Below, in pieces: positions 53,825 to 63,012 of a DNA stretch of 64,000 bases (positions are counted from its first letter, which is position 1; each line of letters starts with the position of its first letter). The notes below the pieces were generated by a model. The model saw only the letters and a list, made by a program, of their open reading frames with translations. It did not search any database and was not told the origin of the DNA. The DNA comes from Paenibacillus sp. FSL R5-0766. GTDB lineage: Bacteria > Bacillota > Bacilli > Paenibacillales > Paenibacillaceae. The DNA is taken from assembly GCF_037971845.1 (NCBI RefSeq), contig NZ_CP150227.1:1178001-1242000 (forward strand). The letters are read 5' to 3'. The position numbers and the translations under genes were made by a program.

Positions 53825-53992
53825 ATGAATCATTTATTTAAGATTCACCCTAAAGGTTCGTCCTATTCACAGCAGGCTGCCGGATCTTTTCATGAACAGC
53901 TCAAGTCGGTAGAGCAGATCAAGGCATCTGCGGCTATTTTGTCCGATGTGTCGACAGAGCTCCAGACCTCACTTAGTCCGTTTAAGATTTAA
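53825..53992 (+). pseudogene. Remnant of a methyl-accepting chemotaxis protein C-terminus
   Basis: A 55-codon frame whose last part, EQIKASAAILSDVSTELQTSLSPFKI, resembles the extreme C-terminus of chemotaxis receptors (compare [22 protein letters not shown] of the receptor encoded at 35298-37061). There is no upstream sensor, HAMP or signalling tip, and it starts directly after a terminator without a Shine-Dalgarno. It looks like the tail of a deleted gene rather than a working protein. Confidence 0.45.
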
Positions 53993-54027
53993 TATCTGTT
54001 ACAATAGGGAAAAGGAGGGACTACAAT

Positions 54028-54672
54028 ATGGCCCCTGATAAAACAAAACTTTTCCCGAATGAGAATATCCGTACGGTATGTTACATTCAAAACCTGCCTC
54101 CGCGTTCTAACGTGGACATCGGTGATTATACGTATTATAGCGATAACACGAATCCGCCAGAGCAATTCTATGACCGGATACAGCATCATTATGACTTTAT
54201 TGGTGATCGCCTGGTCATTGGCAATTTCTGTGCAATTGCGGAAGGTGTGACATTCATTATGAATGGTGCGAATCATCGGATGGAGGGTATGACGACGTAT
54301 CCGTTCAACATTTTTGGTGGAGGATGGGAGCGTGTGACACCTACACTGGAACAACTTCCATATAAGGGCGACACGGTACTGGGCAACGATGTATGGCTTG
54401 GACAAAATGTAACGATCATGCCTGGTATCACGATTGGAGACGGGGCAATCGTTGCCTCTAATTCAACCGTTGTTAAGGACATTGAACCCTATACGATTAT
54501 TGGTGGTAATCCAGCCAAGACTATTAAAAAGCGTTTTGACGAAGAGATGATTGCACTGCTGCTGGAATTGAAGTGGTGGGATCAGGATGAGGAATGGCTG
54601 GATACGCATTTGGAACGTCTTGTCTCTACATATGATCTCCAGATCTTGCGCGAACTTTTGAACAGCAAATAG
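54028..54672 (+). CDS. Vat-like hexapeptide-repeat O-acetyltransferase
   Basis: 214 residues of the left-handed beta-helix xenobiotic acyltransferase family. It has YYSDNTNPPEQFYDRIQHHYDFIGDRLVIGNFCAIAEGVTFIMNGANHRMEGMTTYPF, with the catalytic histidine in NGANHRM, and the hexapeptide repeats LGNDVWLGQNVTIMPGITIGDGAIVASNSTVVKDIEPYTIIGGNPAKTIKKRF. This is the Vat/streptogramin-A acetyltransferase group that uses acetyl-CoA. Chromosomal copies may act on other hydroxylated small molecules, so resistance is not proven. An AAAAGGAGGGACTACAAT site precedes the ATG. Confidence 0.88.
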   Translation: MAPDKTKLFPNENIRTVCYIQNLPPRSNVDIGDYTYYSDNTNPPEQFYDRIQHHYDFIGDRLVIGNFCAIAEGVTFIMNGANHRMEGMTTYPFNIFGGGWERVTPTLEQLPYKGDTVLGNDVWLGQNVTIMPGITIGDGAIVASNSTVVKDIEPYTIIGGNPAKTIKKRFDEEMIALLLELKWWDQDEEWLDTHLERLVSTYDLQILRELLNSK

Positions 54673-54697
54673 GATGGTTGTGCATAAAAGACAAAAA

Positions 54698-54770
54698 AAG
54701 CTGGTTCCTGACGGAGCCGGCTTCCAAGCAAATCAGGCCCTGGACCGTTTTGAGCGGATCAGGGCCTCTT
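54698..54770 (+). terminator. Two tandem terminator-like hairpins
   Basis: AAGCTGGTTCC/GGAGCCGGCTT (54698-54723, with wobble pairs), then AGGCCCTG/CAGGGCCT (54735-54767) followed by CTTGTT. The remaining bases to 55006 hold no gene that I can support. Confidence 0.6.
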
Positions 54771-55006
54771 GTTGTCCAAGATGAAATGTTAATTTTAGCG
54801 GGTGGATGGTCGTAGGTTGCAATCAGACTGTACTGATGGGGGCTTTAAATGAGTATGAGCTTCTGCATGATCCGAGTTTGTCTGTTTGCCTGAGTAAAAG
54901 TTAATGATATCATCAACGGTAGTAAACACGACATTTAAATCCATATTATCATTGTGTGTTTGAATAAAAACCTCTTTTCAATGGGTTGTTACGTTTGTTA
55001 CGTGGT

Positions 55007-55279
55007 TTAATTTAAAGCTTCTTTCATACTTAAGCCTGCTGTGAATACAGGAACTTTACCTGCAGGTAGTTGAATTTCTTTGCCTGTTTTCCGGCTTTTT
55101 CCTGTTCTTGCCTCACGCTTCTGTACTTCGAATTTCCCAAATCCAACAACTTGAACTTCTTTGCCTTCTTTGAGAGCTTCGAGAATCGAATCCAGTACAA
55201 CGGTTACAGCTTTTTCAGCATTCTTCTTGGAGAAACCGCCAGCCTTAGCTACTTCTGTGATCAATTGTTCTTTATCCAT
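55007..55279 (-). CDS. HU-family DNA-binding protein
   Basis: 90-residue nucleoid protein (MDKEQLITEVAKAGGFSKKNAEKAVTVVLDSILEALKEGKEVQVVGFGKFEVQKREARTGKSRKTGKEIQLPAGKVPVFTAG). The helical dimer body, the beta arm with GFGKF and the arm-tip region are intact. It binds and bends DNA as a homodimer. It is transcribed alone towards the long intergenic region; the sequence around its promoter shows nothing special. Confidence 0.95.
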   Translation of the reverse strand: MDKEQLITEVAKAGGFSKKNAEKAVTVVLDSILEALKEGKEVQVVGFGKFEVQKREARTGKSRKTGKEIQLPAGKVPVFTAGLSMKEALN

Positions 55280-55343
55280 GGGGAATACCTCGCTTTCATT
55301 CTTGGGATGTGGAAACTTTGCTGTGACACATATGAGTAAATAA

Positions 55344-55371
55344 AAAGCTGCCTTATTAATAAGGCAGCTTT
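55344..55371 (-). terminator. Palindromic terminator after the cold-shock gene
   Basis: Perfect 28-base palindrome AAAGCTGCCTTATT / AATAAGGCAGCTTT, extended by A residues on the plus strand (a U tract for the minus-strand csp transcript). Confidence 0.85.
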
Positions 55372-55378
55372 CATATAA

Positions 55379-55579
55379 TTAAAGTTTAGTAACGTTCTCA
55401 GCTTGTGGTCCACGGTTACCTTGAGTTACTTCAAATTGAACGCGTTGACCTTCGTCCAAAGATTTGTAACCTTCACCTTGAATTGCACTGAAATGAACGA
55501 ATACATCTGTTCCTTCTTCAGTTTCGATAAAGCCGAATCCTTTATCCGCGTTGAACCATTTCACTGTACCTGTTTGCAT
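55379..55579 (-). CDS. Cold-shock protein (CspA/CspB family)
   Basis: 66-residue OB-fold RNA chaperone ([34 protein letters not shown]...). RNP1 KGFGFI and RNP2 VFVHF are both intact. GGAGGAATCAC precedes the ATG. The minus-strand leader upstream is long and AT-rich, as in other csp genes, and reaches towards the repeats at 55674-55720, which precede a divergent recombinase. Confidence 0.96.
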   Translation of the reverse strand: MQTGTVKWFNADKGFGFIETEEGTDVFVHFSAIQGEGYKSLDEGQRVQFEVTQGNRGPQAENVTKL

Positions 55580-55673
55580 GTGATTCCTCCAAAAAATAAG
55601 TTTTTAGCCGATCATTATGACGAGTATTATTGAAAAATTGACACTCACCTGGTGCATTTAAACCACGAACTTG

Positions 55674-55720
55674 ATGTCCGCTAATGTATCGATTAATATG
55701 ATAATACCATGTCCGCTAAT
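55674..55720. repeat. Pair of 12-base direct repeats upstream of the recombinase
   Basis: ATGTCCGCTAAT at 55674-55685 and 55709-55720, a 35-base period, between the divergent csp and recombinase genes. TATGATAAT between them is a possible -10 region. Confidence 0.65.
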
Positions 55721-55748
55721 ATAAGTCAAGATTTGGAGGTATTTTCTA

Positions 55749-56651
55749 ATGAATCAGTCATCAGGGATTTCGGTGCAGCGGGAACCGACGATAGAGGAAT
55801 TCGTACATATGCTTGCCAATGAGGGAGAATTGCATCCCAAAACCGTGAAGGAATATACAAGTGATCTGAAACACTTTATCGAATGGTACAAGGAAAGCAC
55901 CATGCTCAACGAAGAGTTCTCACTGCGAATTGAAGATGTGGATACATCCACTTTAGTCAGTTATCGTGAAAATGCTCACAACGTTATGTTATTGAAACCA
56001 GCCACCATTAACCGGAGGTTGATTACGCTGAAGCGTTTTTTCAAATGGGCTGTCTTGGAATCCAGGCTCAGTCATGACCCTTCCAAACCATTAAAATTCA
56101 TTCCGGAAGACAAAGTAAGTCCACGCCGAATGACATTTGAAGAAGAGCAGGCATTCCTCGCGGCAGTGGAGTACGGTAATTCCCTTCGTGATCAGACGAT
56201 CCTGACCCTAATGTTTCACACAGGCTTGCGAACGATGGAGGTATGCAACCTCAAGCCTCAGGATATCGAACTTGGTAGACGAAGCGGTCACCTGACAGTG
56301 AGAGCCGATAAACGCAACGTGCAACGTAAGATCCCTTTGAATATACAGTGTGTTGTCATGTTGAATCAGTACTTATCCGATCTTGCTACCAATCCTGCTT
56401 ACCTGTTTCCTTCAGAGAAGACAAACGATCGTTTAACGGAGAGAGCATTGCGACACCTGATTAAAAAAGTAATGATAACAGCAGGGCTGGAAGGATTGAG
56501 TTCACACGATCTGCGTCATCGTTTTGGCTACGCCATGGCTGAGCATACGCCACTGCACCGTTTGGCCGAGATAATGGGACACACCAACCCAGATACAACA
56601 ATGATTTATTTTAAAGCATTAAGTACGAATCACCGTAAAGAACAAGAATGA
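55749..56651 (+). CDS. Tyrosine recombinase (XerC/phage-integrase family)
   Basis: 300 residues. The N-terminal SAM-like core-binding domain (TIEEFVHMLANEGELHPKTVKEYTSDLKHFIEWY) is followed by the catalytic domain. All catalytic residues are visible: Arg in HTGLRTMEV, Lys region DKRNVQRKIPL, HxxR in SSHDLRHRFGYAM, His in MGHTNPDT and Tyr in TTMIYFKAL. GATTTGGAGGTATTTTCTA precedes the ATG. No prophage or plasmid genes flank it, so it is a solitary recombinase rather than an obvious element integrase. Two direct repeats lie just upstream. Confidence 0.92.
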   Translation: MNQSSGISVQREPTIEEFVHMLANEGELHPKTVKEYTSDLKHFIEWYKESTMLNEEFSLRIEDVDTSTLVSYRENAHNVMLLKPATINRRLITLKRFFKWAVLESRLSHDPSKPLKFIPEDKVSPRRMTFEEEQAFLAAVEYGNSLRDQTILTLMFHTGLRTMEVCNLKPQDIELGRRSGHLTVRADKRNVQRKIPLNIQCVVMLNQYLSDLATNPAYLFPSEKTNDRLTERALRHLIKKVMITAGLEGLSSHDLRHRFGYAMAEHTPLHRLAEIMGHTNPDTTMIYFKALSTNHRKEQE

Positions 56652-56986
56652 AGACTGAATTATAGTCAGAATGAAAACACCTCTTATTTAGAAGTACTTC
56701 GAAATTTTCCGTGTTTGTATTACTTTAACCTACCTTTAGCATTCATATACGATCCTTCACATTTCACTTAGGCATTGCCCGACAGGGTTGCCTTACCTCT
56801 AACAAAGAAAGCGATTACATATCCCTGATAATATTGTATATTATGATGGCAACCTTGGAACAGATCAACATGAGCCTTTGCATATTGCTTCAATTCGGTG
56901 AGCAATAAGAAATTAAATGATTCAAAATGCTACATATATATTCGTTGATAGGGCTAAGGCCGTCATCAAAAGGGAGGAATCCAAAC

Positions 56987-58720
56987 GTGTACCGGGTACT
57001 GCTGGTGGATGATGAAGAAGATGTGCGTGAAGGACTTGTTGTAGAGGTCGATTGGGAAGCGCTCGATCTGCGGATAGTCGGTTTGGCTGAGAATGGGCGG
57101 GAAGCATTGGAGATGGCGGAGAGGGTAGAGCCGGACATTGTGGTGACGGATATCAGCATGCCATTCATGAATGGTCTGAAACTCGCACAAAGATTGAGGA
57201 AGCGTAATCCACTCGTGAAGGTGGTCATTTTGACTGGTTATGATGAATTTGATTATGCGAGGCAAGCCATCTCGTTAAGTGTGGATGAATATCTGCTGAA
57301 GCCGTTCTCGGCAGGACATCTCACCGAACTGCTCACAAGATTGCGCGCCCAGATGGCGGCTGAAGTGGCTGAGCGTGAAGATGTACAGCAGCTGCGTGAG
57401 CACTATCATACCAGTTTGCCTTTATTACAGGCAGATCTGATGGCGACCTTGCTCCATCGACAGAAATCCTCAACATATATTCATAGTAAAGCCAAACAAT
57501 GCGGATTGGATCTGACAGGAGAACGTTATGGGGTGTCCGTATTGACACTGCATATGGATGGAGATGTGCAAAAGGAGAAGTCTGAGGGAGTATTCAGCGA
57601 GCCCCCACAACGACATAACAAAACAATATCCGAGGTAGCGGACCAGTCTGAGATATTCGTTCCCGGAGGTTCCTTGCGTCAATCTGAGGATGCTGAGCTG
57701 AAACGCTTTGCTGCACTTAACATTGCGGCAGAAGTTTGGGCGGAGCATGGGGCTGGTCATGCCTTTATGCATCAGGAGACGATTGTCCTGCTCTATGTGG
57801 ATCGCACGGGCGGTACAGATGGAGTGAAGAGGCAACAGAAGGCATTGGAAAATGTGATGCGCAGCATCAACCACTATTTACGTATCCCGGCTACGGTGGG
57901 CTCTGGTCAGATTGTGGATACACTCGCGGATGTGAATCATGCCTATGAAGATGCCCTGCTTGCATTGGATTATCGGCTTGTACCCGGGACAGATTCAATC
58001 ATATACATTGCGGACGTGGAGAGACAGACGGCGGGCAAGCTGCGATTCGACGAGTTGAAGCAGCAGACGCTGACACGTTGTCTCAAGGCGGGTACACAAG
58101 CAGAGCTGGAGGAAGCACTTACGATCATTTTCCGGGAAATTAACGTGGAACACGGGCGAAGTGATATTCAGCTCTATTTAATTGAAGTGTTAACAACAGT
58201 ATGGAAGGCAGCACAGGCATCAGGAGAAGCGATGGAAGACATCTTTGGTGCAGGGTTCCAGTTATATGCGGATTTGTTCCGACTGCCGGGACTTACTGAG
58301 GCACAGAAGAAGGTACAGGAAGTCTGTCTACTCGTGCAACATCGCATTGCGAGCGGGCGGCAACATGTATACAAGGATATTGTCGAGCAGGCGTTAGTCT
58401 TCACCAAAGAGCATTATGCCGACCCGGACCTGTCCATTCAGAAGGTGTGCGGGCATTTGCATATCAGCTCCGGTTATTTTTGTGGCATTTTCAAAAAAGA
58501 GGTGCAACTTACCTTCCTGCAGTACCTGATGCAGATCCGGATGGAGGCAGCGCGGGAACTGCTTCGCTCGACAGAACTGAAATCGTTTGAGATTGCGGAG
58601 CAGGTTGGCTTTGCCGAACCCAATTACTTCAGTTTTTGTTTCAAAAAACATATTGGCGTCTCGCCGAAAGAATATCGTAAACAGGCTTCTCAGACGGCAA
58701 GTGAAGGTTCGATCCGATGA
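56987..58720 (+). CDS. YesN-type response regulator with AraC DNA-binding domain
   Basis: About 577 residues from GTG 56987, preceded by AGGGAGGAATCCAAAC. The receiver domain has VLLVDDEEDVR, the phosphoacceptor in IVVTDISMPFMNG and the lysine in EYLLKPFSA. A middle region of about 330 residues resembles the ligand or GGDEF-derived linker of large YesN proteins. The C-terminal AraC pair (ALVFTKEHYADPDLSIQKVCGHLHISSGYFCGIFKKEVQLTFLQYL...) follows. It overlaps the kinase by four bases. It probably controls the downstream sugar importer. Confidence 0.9.
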   Translation: MYRVLLVDDEEDVREGLVVEVDWEALDLRIVGLAENGREALEMAERVEPDIVVTDISMPFMNGLKLAQRLRKRNPLVKVVILTGYDEFDYARQAISLSVDEYLLKPFSAGHLTELLTRLRAQMAAEVAEREDVQQLREHYHTSLPLLQADLMATLLHRQKSSTYIHSKAKQCGLDLTGERYGVSVLTLHMDGDVQKEKSEGVFSEPPQRHNKTISEVADQSEIFVPGGSLRQSEDAELKRFAALNIAAEVWAEHGAGHAFMHQETIVLLYVDRTGGTDGVKRQQKALENVMRSINHYLRIPATVGSGQIVDTLADVNHAYEDALLALDYRLVPGTDSIIYIADVERQTAGKLRFDELKQQTLTRCLKAGTQAELEEALTIIFREINVEHGRSDIQLYLIEVLTTVWKAAQASGEAMEDIFGAGFQLYADLFRLPGLTEAQKKVQEVCLLVQHRIASGRQHVYKDIVEQALVFTKEHYADPDLSIQKVCGHLHISSGYFCGIFKKEVQLTFLQYLMQIRMEAARELLRSTELKSFEIAEQVGFAEPNYFSFCFKKHIGVSPKEYRKQASQTASEGSIR

Positions 58721-60543
58721 AGTTCTTGTCCAGATGGGTGAAGTCCATGGGATCTCAATTACGCTCTCGTCTGCGTTCGTCCAGAGTCAGTAGTATCCGG
58801 TTTATTATTACGTGGTCCTTTTCCGTCTTCATCGTTTTGGTACTGACCATCATGGCGATGCTTCTGCATGACAAGTTCACGCAGGCTGCCGAGCGAAGTG
58901 CGGAACTGACGACGAGACAGATTGTGGATCAGGTCAGTTATAACCTGGAGGATTACGTCCGCAGTATGTCTCATCTGTACCGTGCCATTGAGGAACACAT
59001 GCTGCGTGACGGGACATGGGAAGGGGAACTGGTGGACAAACAACTAGACACACTGCTCAGCAGTCGTGAAGATATCATCTCGATTACTCTGCTTGATTCC
59101 ACGGGGAAATTGCTCAAGAACAGACCTTCAGCTGAATTAAAACCAAGTGCCCATGTGACACAGCAAGGGTGGTTTCAGTCTGCGCTTCGTGTGCCGGATC
59201 ACCTGAGTTTCTCGTTGCCTCATATTCAGAATATGTACACAGGCCCATATAAATGGGTCGTTTCCATGAGCAAAGGCATAACGATACGGCAAAATGGTCA
59301 GGATCGGCAGGTTATTCTGCTGGTCGATATCAATTTCAAACAGATGGATGAACTGAGCCGTCGGGTCAGTCTGGGGCAACGGGGATATGTCTATATCATT
59401 GATGAGAGTGCGGGCAATATCGTGTACCATCCGCAGCAGCAATTGATGTATATGGGACTCAAAAGCGAGAATATCGAACAGGCTTTAGTGGCTTCCGGCA
59501 GTTACGAAGATGAAGCAGATGGACAGAAAAGGCTGAATACCGTCAAGTCCGTTGCCAATATCGGGTGGAAAATCGTCGGTGTTGCTTATCTGGATGAGAT
59601 TATGACAACGCGTCAGGAAGTCAATGGATATCTCATTCGTGTACTGGTCGTTGTTCTGGTACTGGTCATTCTCGTATCCCTGTTTCTTTCCTCCAGTCTG
59701 ACGCGTCCGATCCGGCGAATGGAACGTAAGATGAAGGCGGTGGAGCGCGGGGATTTCAACGTGGAGTTGCCTATTGAAGGGCCGCTGGAAGTGGAACGAC
59801 TATCCCGTCGCTTTAACCTGATGGTCAATAAAATCCGAACCTTGATGGATGAGATTATCCATGAACAGGAGCAGAAGAGGCGTCTGGAGCTGGAAGCCTT
59901 GCAGGCCCAGATCAATCCACATTTTCTATATAATACGCTGAATTCCGTGGTCCGCATGGTAGGCATGAGCCGCAATGAAGAAGTAATTACGATGATCACG
60001 TCTCTTTCGCGCCTGTTCCGCATCAGTCTCAGTCAAGGCAAAACGATTATCACGATCAGGGAAGAGCTGGAGCATGCGCAGCATTATTTGACGATTCAGC
60101 AGATGAGGTTCAAGCGCAAATTCAACTTTACGATTAAGGCAGATGAGACGCTTCTGGAATGCCTGACATTAAAGCTGGTGCTTCAACCCCTGATTGAAAA
60201 CGCCATTGTTCATGGCATCGAGTACCACATGGACGAAGGAAGTATTGAGGTCGATGTCTATCGTGAGGACAATAAGCTGGTGTTTCGCATTACAGATAAT
60301 GGGGTCGGCATGACGGAAGAACAGATGTCGGGATTATTGAGTGGCAGTCCGGTTGTCAAAAGTGGTGCAGGATCAGGCGTAGCGGTACGTAACGTACATG
60401 ACCGAATCCGGCTCTATTATGGTGAGGCATATGGCCTTGAATTTGCAAGTGAGTTGGAAGAAGGCACCACGGTCTGGGTTCGGATCCCCATTCAATCGCA
60501 GCAGAAGGAGGGCGAGCCTGATGACAGACAACCAAGTGAATAA
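58717..60543 (+). CDS. YesM-type (LytS-class) sensor histidine kinase
   Basis: 608 residues. Helix one (IRFIITWSFSVFIVLVLTIMAMLL), a dCache-like extracellular sensor (QVSYNLEDYVRSMSHLYRAIEEHM ... GQRGYVYIIDESAGNIVYHPQ) and helix two (GYLIRVLVVVLVLVILVSLFLS) are followed by HAMP. The His-kinase domain has LQAQINPHFLYNTLNSVVRMVG, and the ATP-binding domain has PLIENAIVHGI and DNGVGMT. Its 3' end overlaps the following binding-protein gene by about 23 bases, tying all three genes into one unit. Confidence 0.92.
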   Translation: MKFLSRWVKSMGSQLRSRLRSSRVSSIRFIITWSFSVFIVLVLTIMAMLLHDKFTQAAERSAELTTRQIVDQVSYNLEDYVRSMSHLYRAIEEHMLRDGTWEGELVDKQLDTLLSSREDIISITLLDSTGKLLKNRPSAELKPSAHVTQQGWFQSALRVPDHLSFSLPHIQNMYTGPYKWVVSMSKGITIRQNGQDRQVILLVDINFKQMDELSRRVSLGQRGYVYIIDESAGNIVYHPQQQLMYMGLKSENIEQALVASGSYEDEADGQKRLNTVKSVANIGWKIVGVAYLDEIMTTRQEVNGYLIRVLVVVLVLVILVSLFLSSSLTRPIRRMERKMKAVERGDFNVELPIEGPLEVERLSRRFNLMVNKIRTLMDEIIHEQEQKRRLELEALQAQINPHFLYNTLNSVVRMVGMSRNEEVITMITSLSRLFRISLSQGKTIITIREELEHAQHYLTIQQMRFKRKFNFTIKADETLLECLTLKLVLQPLIENAIVHGIEYHMDEGSIEVDVYREDNKLVFRITDNGVGMTEEQMSGLLSGSPVVKSGAGSGVAVRNVHDRIRLYYGEAYGLEFASELEEGTTVWVRIPIQSQQKEGEPDDRQPSE

Positions 60544-61693
60544 GAACGATGCCCATAGAGGTAAAGGATTGGATGTCCGTACATTTTGGAAAAAGGTTGC
60601 TGCGATCTTTCCTGGAATCCGGAAACGTCGGTTAGTAACCCAGACAGCTGCAAGCTGCTGTCTGCTCATATGCAGCGCCTGTGGCTTATCGAGTCCCGAT
60701 ACTACGACAATACCGCCACGTATTGCGCTCATTACGCCAGCTGGGACAGGGGAACTTGCGGAAGCTATCCGGCTTGGCGCCGAAGCGGCTGCCAAAGAGA
60801 ACGGAGCCGAACTGATTACTGTGGAAGCATACCCTTCCGATGGTGATGTGTACACGCCTGCCATTCTGGAATCTGCTGGAAGTCAGATGCAGGTTAAGCA
60901 GGCCAATGCAGGCCGTGGAACGTTGTCTCGCAGTGCGCGAGAGCAGGCTCAAGTGGAGGCCGCCGCATCGGCTCTGAAGCGGGGAGCATCAGCTCTATTA
61001 GTCGATCCCCTGAGCGAGAAGGCACTTAGCGACATCATTCAGGAGGCACAGACAACGAATTCCAATGGAACCATTGTTCCTGTCATTGTGCTTAACGATG
61101 AATTTCCCGTGAAAGGCATCACCAGTTTCATCTCGATGGATAATGTTGAGGCGGGAAGACAGGCCGGCCAGGCTATGGCGGAGCTTCTGGAAGGGAAAGG
61201 GCATGTGGCCTTATTGGGCCCCGATCCTCTCAATTCTGGTCTGATTCAGAGAGAGCAGGGAGTTATGGAATCCTTGGTACAGTATCCTAATATTCAAGTG
61301 GAACCCAAATCGATATGTAATACACGGGATGGATGTTGGCAGACTGCGAAGCAATTGCTGGACCAGCAGGAGGTAGATGGTTTCATTACTCTTCAGGAAC
61401 CTGCTTCTCTGGGAGCAGCTGATGAACTGAATCGACGCAAATCTGCGGACAAGGTAAGGATTGTTGGATTTGGCAGTGAACAACAGCAACTGGAGCAATT
61501 GCAAGAAGGGGTCTTTGATCATCTCATCGTCCAGAATGGATACAGTGCAGGTTATCTGGGATTGAATCAGGCCGTTGCGCGGCTGAACAATAAACAGGTG
61601 CAAGCGAGAGTGTTACTTGAGACCAAGCTGGTTAGTACAGACAATATGTTCTGGATGGATAACCAGAAGCTGTTGTTTCCTTTTGTACAATGA
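60521..61693 (+). CDS. Periplasmic-binding-protein-like sugar sensor lipoprotein
   Basis: 390 residues from ATG 60521, preceded by GAAGGAGGGCGAGCCTG inside the kinase gene. A polar basic N-terminus is followed by a signal segment with a lipobox-like CCLLICSAC. The mature domain is an RbsB/Mgl-like type I binding protein (IALITPAGTGELAEAIRLGAEAAAKENG, VDPLSEKALSDIIQEAQ, FISMDNVEAGRQAGQAMAELLEGKGHVALLGP). No permease gene is adjacent. Overlap with the kinase suggests that it presents a sugar to the sensor domain, as a third signalling component. Confidence 0.82.
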   Translation: MTDNQVNKNDAHRGKGLDVRTFWKKVAAIFPGIRKRRLVTQTAASCCLLICSACGLSSPDTTTIPPRIALITPAGTGELAEAIRLGAEAAAKENGAELITVEAYPSDGDVYTPAILESAGSQMQVKQANAGRGTLSRSAREQAQVEAAASALKRGASALLVDPLSEKALSDIIQEAQTTNSNGTIVPVIVLNDEFPVKGITSFISMDNVEAGRQAGQAMAELLEGKGHVALLGPDPLNSGLIQREQGVMESLVQYPNIQVEPKSICNTRDGCWQTAKQLLDQQEVDGFITLQEPASLGAADELNRRKSADKVRIVGFGSEQQQLEQLQEGVFDHLIVQNGYSAGYLGLNQAVARLNNKQVQARVLLETKLVSTDNMFWMDNQKLLFPFVQ

Positions 61694-61867
61694 ACCAATG
61701 CTGGAACGAGTGCCGGAACGAATGCTGAATGAAGAAATTAAGGTGTTTGTTAACTTGAGGAAGATTTCGATAGAACAGGTGAAGATATTGTATTCGAATT
61801 TAATGTAAACCCTTTCATAATAAAGACATCGGTAAAGCCGAATGAACTTGGGGGAGGTCATTAGGAT

Positions 61868-62938
61868 ATGAAGAATATGAAGAAAACATGGATGACACTG
61901 TTGATTACGGCATGTATGGTTGTGGCGGCGGGATGTAGCAGCGGTGGAGACAGTGCAGGTGGAAGTACGGGAACAGATACAGGAGGCCAGACAGCAGCCG
62001 GTACGGAAACGCCCAAGATTGGTGTTGCCATCTACAAATTTGACGATACATTCATGACGGGTGTACGTAATGCCATGACCGCAGCAGCGGAAGGCGTTGC
62101 GACTCTGGATATCGTGGACAGCCAGAATGCACAGCCGACCCAGAATGAGAAAGTGGATCTGTTTGTGTCCAAGAAATACAATGCAATGGCCGTGAACCCG
62201 GTGGACCGGACGGCGGCAGGGGTCATCATTGACAAGGCCAAGGCAGCGAACATTCCGGTGGTATTCCTCAACCGTGAGCCGGTGGCTGAAGATATGAACA
62301 AGTGGGATAAAGTGTACTACGTAGGAGCAAAAGCGGAGGAGTCCGGTACGATCTCCGGTCAGCTGATTGTGGATTACTGGAAAGCACATCCGGAAGCGGA
62401 CAAAAACGGCGATGGCAAACTGCAATACGTCATGCTGAAAGGGGAACCGGGCCATCAGGATGCAGAGCTTCGGACCAAATATTCGGTTCAGGCGATCCAG
62501 GATGCCGGAATCGAAGTGGAAGCACTGGCGGAAGACACGGCGATGTGGGACCGGGTGAAAGGTCAGGAGAAAATGCAGGCATTCCTGGCTTCGCATGGCG
62601 ACAAGATTGAAGCTGTTCTCGCAAACAATGATGACATGGCCTTAGGAGCCATTGAAGCATTGAAAGCAGCTGGATACTTCAAGGATGGCAAATCCATGCC
62701 GGTTGTAGGTGTAGATGCAACAGCTCCGGCCATTCAAGCTCTACAGGATGGCACGATGCTGGGCACGGTGCTTAATGATGCCAAGAATCAGGGTGCAGCC
62801 ACGGTGGCACTGGCTTCCGTACTTGCCAAAGGTGAGACACCAACAAAGGAAAATACCAAATACGACATTACAGATGGTAAATACGTCTGGATTGCATACA
62901 AAAAGATTACAAAAGACAACATCGCTGACGCCCAATAA
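61868..62938 (+). CDS. mglB: Galactose/methyl-galactoside ABC transporter binding lipoprotein (MglB-like)
   Basis: 356 residues with a lipoprotein signal (TLLITACMVVAAGCSSGG). The sugar-binding type I domain has IGVAIYKFDDTFMTGVRNAMTAAA, NEKVDLFVSKKYNAMAVNPVDRTAAGVIIDKAKAANIPVVFLNREP and EAVLANNDDMALGAIEALKAAGYF, the classical MglB pattern, including the NNDDMALGA motif. TTGGGGGAGGTCATTAGGAT precedes the ATG. It is followed by an attenuator-like hairpin and the MglA ATPase. Confidence 0.9.
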   Translation: MKNMKKTWMTLLITACMVVAAGCSSGGDSAGGSTGTDTGGQTAAGTETPKIGVAIYKFDDTFMTGVRNAMTAAAEGVATLDIVDSQNAQPTQNEKVDLFVSKKYNAMAVNPVDRTAAGVIIDKAKAANIPVVFLNREPVAEDMNKWDKVYYVGAKAEESGTISGQLIVDYWKAHPEADKNGDGKLQYVMLKGEPGHQDAELRTKYSVQAIQDAGIEVEALAEDTAMWDRVKGQEKMQAFLASHGDKIEAVLANNDDMALGAIEALKAAGYFKDGKSMPVVGVDATAPAIQALQDGTMLGTVLNDAKNQGAATVALASVLAKGETPTKENTKYDITDGKYVWIAYKKITKDNIADAQ

Positions 62939-62949
62939 CAGCACGAGAC

Positions 62950-62984
62950 AGGGACGTCCGACATTCGGGTAGCGTCCCTTTTTT
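62950..62984 (+). terminator. Attenuator-like hairpin between mglB and mglA
   Basis: AGGGACG (62950-62956) and CGTCCCT (62973-62979), followed by TTTTT. It probably lowers expression of the ATPase and permease relative to the binding protein. Confidence 0.65.
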
Positions 62985-63012
62985 GCCGGTCATATGGAAG
63001 GGAGGAACCAAG

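Noticed and set aside
54028..54672. Calling the Vat-like gene an antibiotic-resistance determinant
   Set aside because: The family is clear, but the substrate cannot be read from sequence, and it lies in no resistance or mobile context.
55749..56651. Treating the recombinase as evidence for an integrated prophage or genomic island
   Set aside because: No tRNA, att-like duplication, phage genes or composition break was seen around it.
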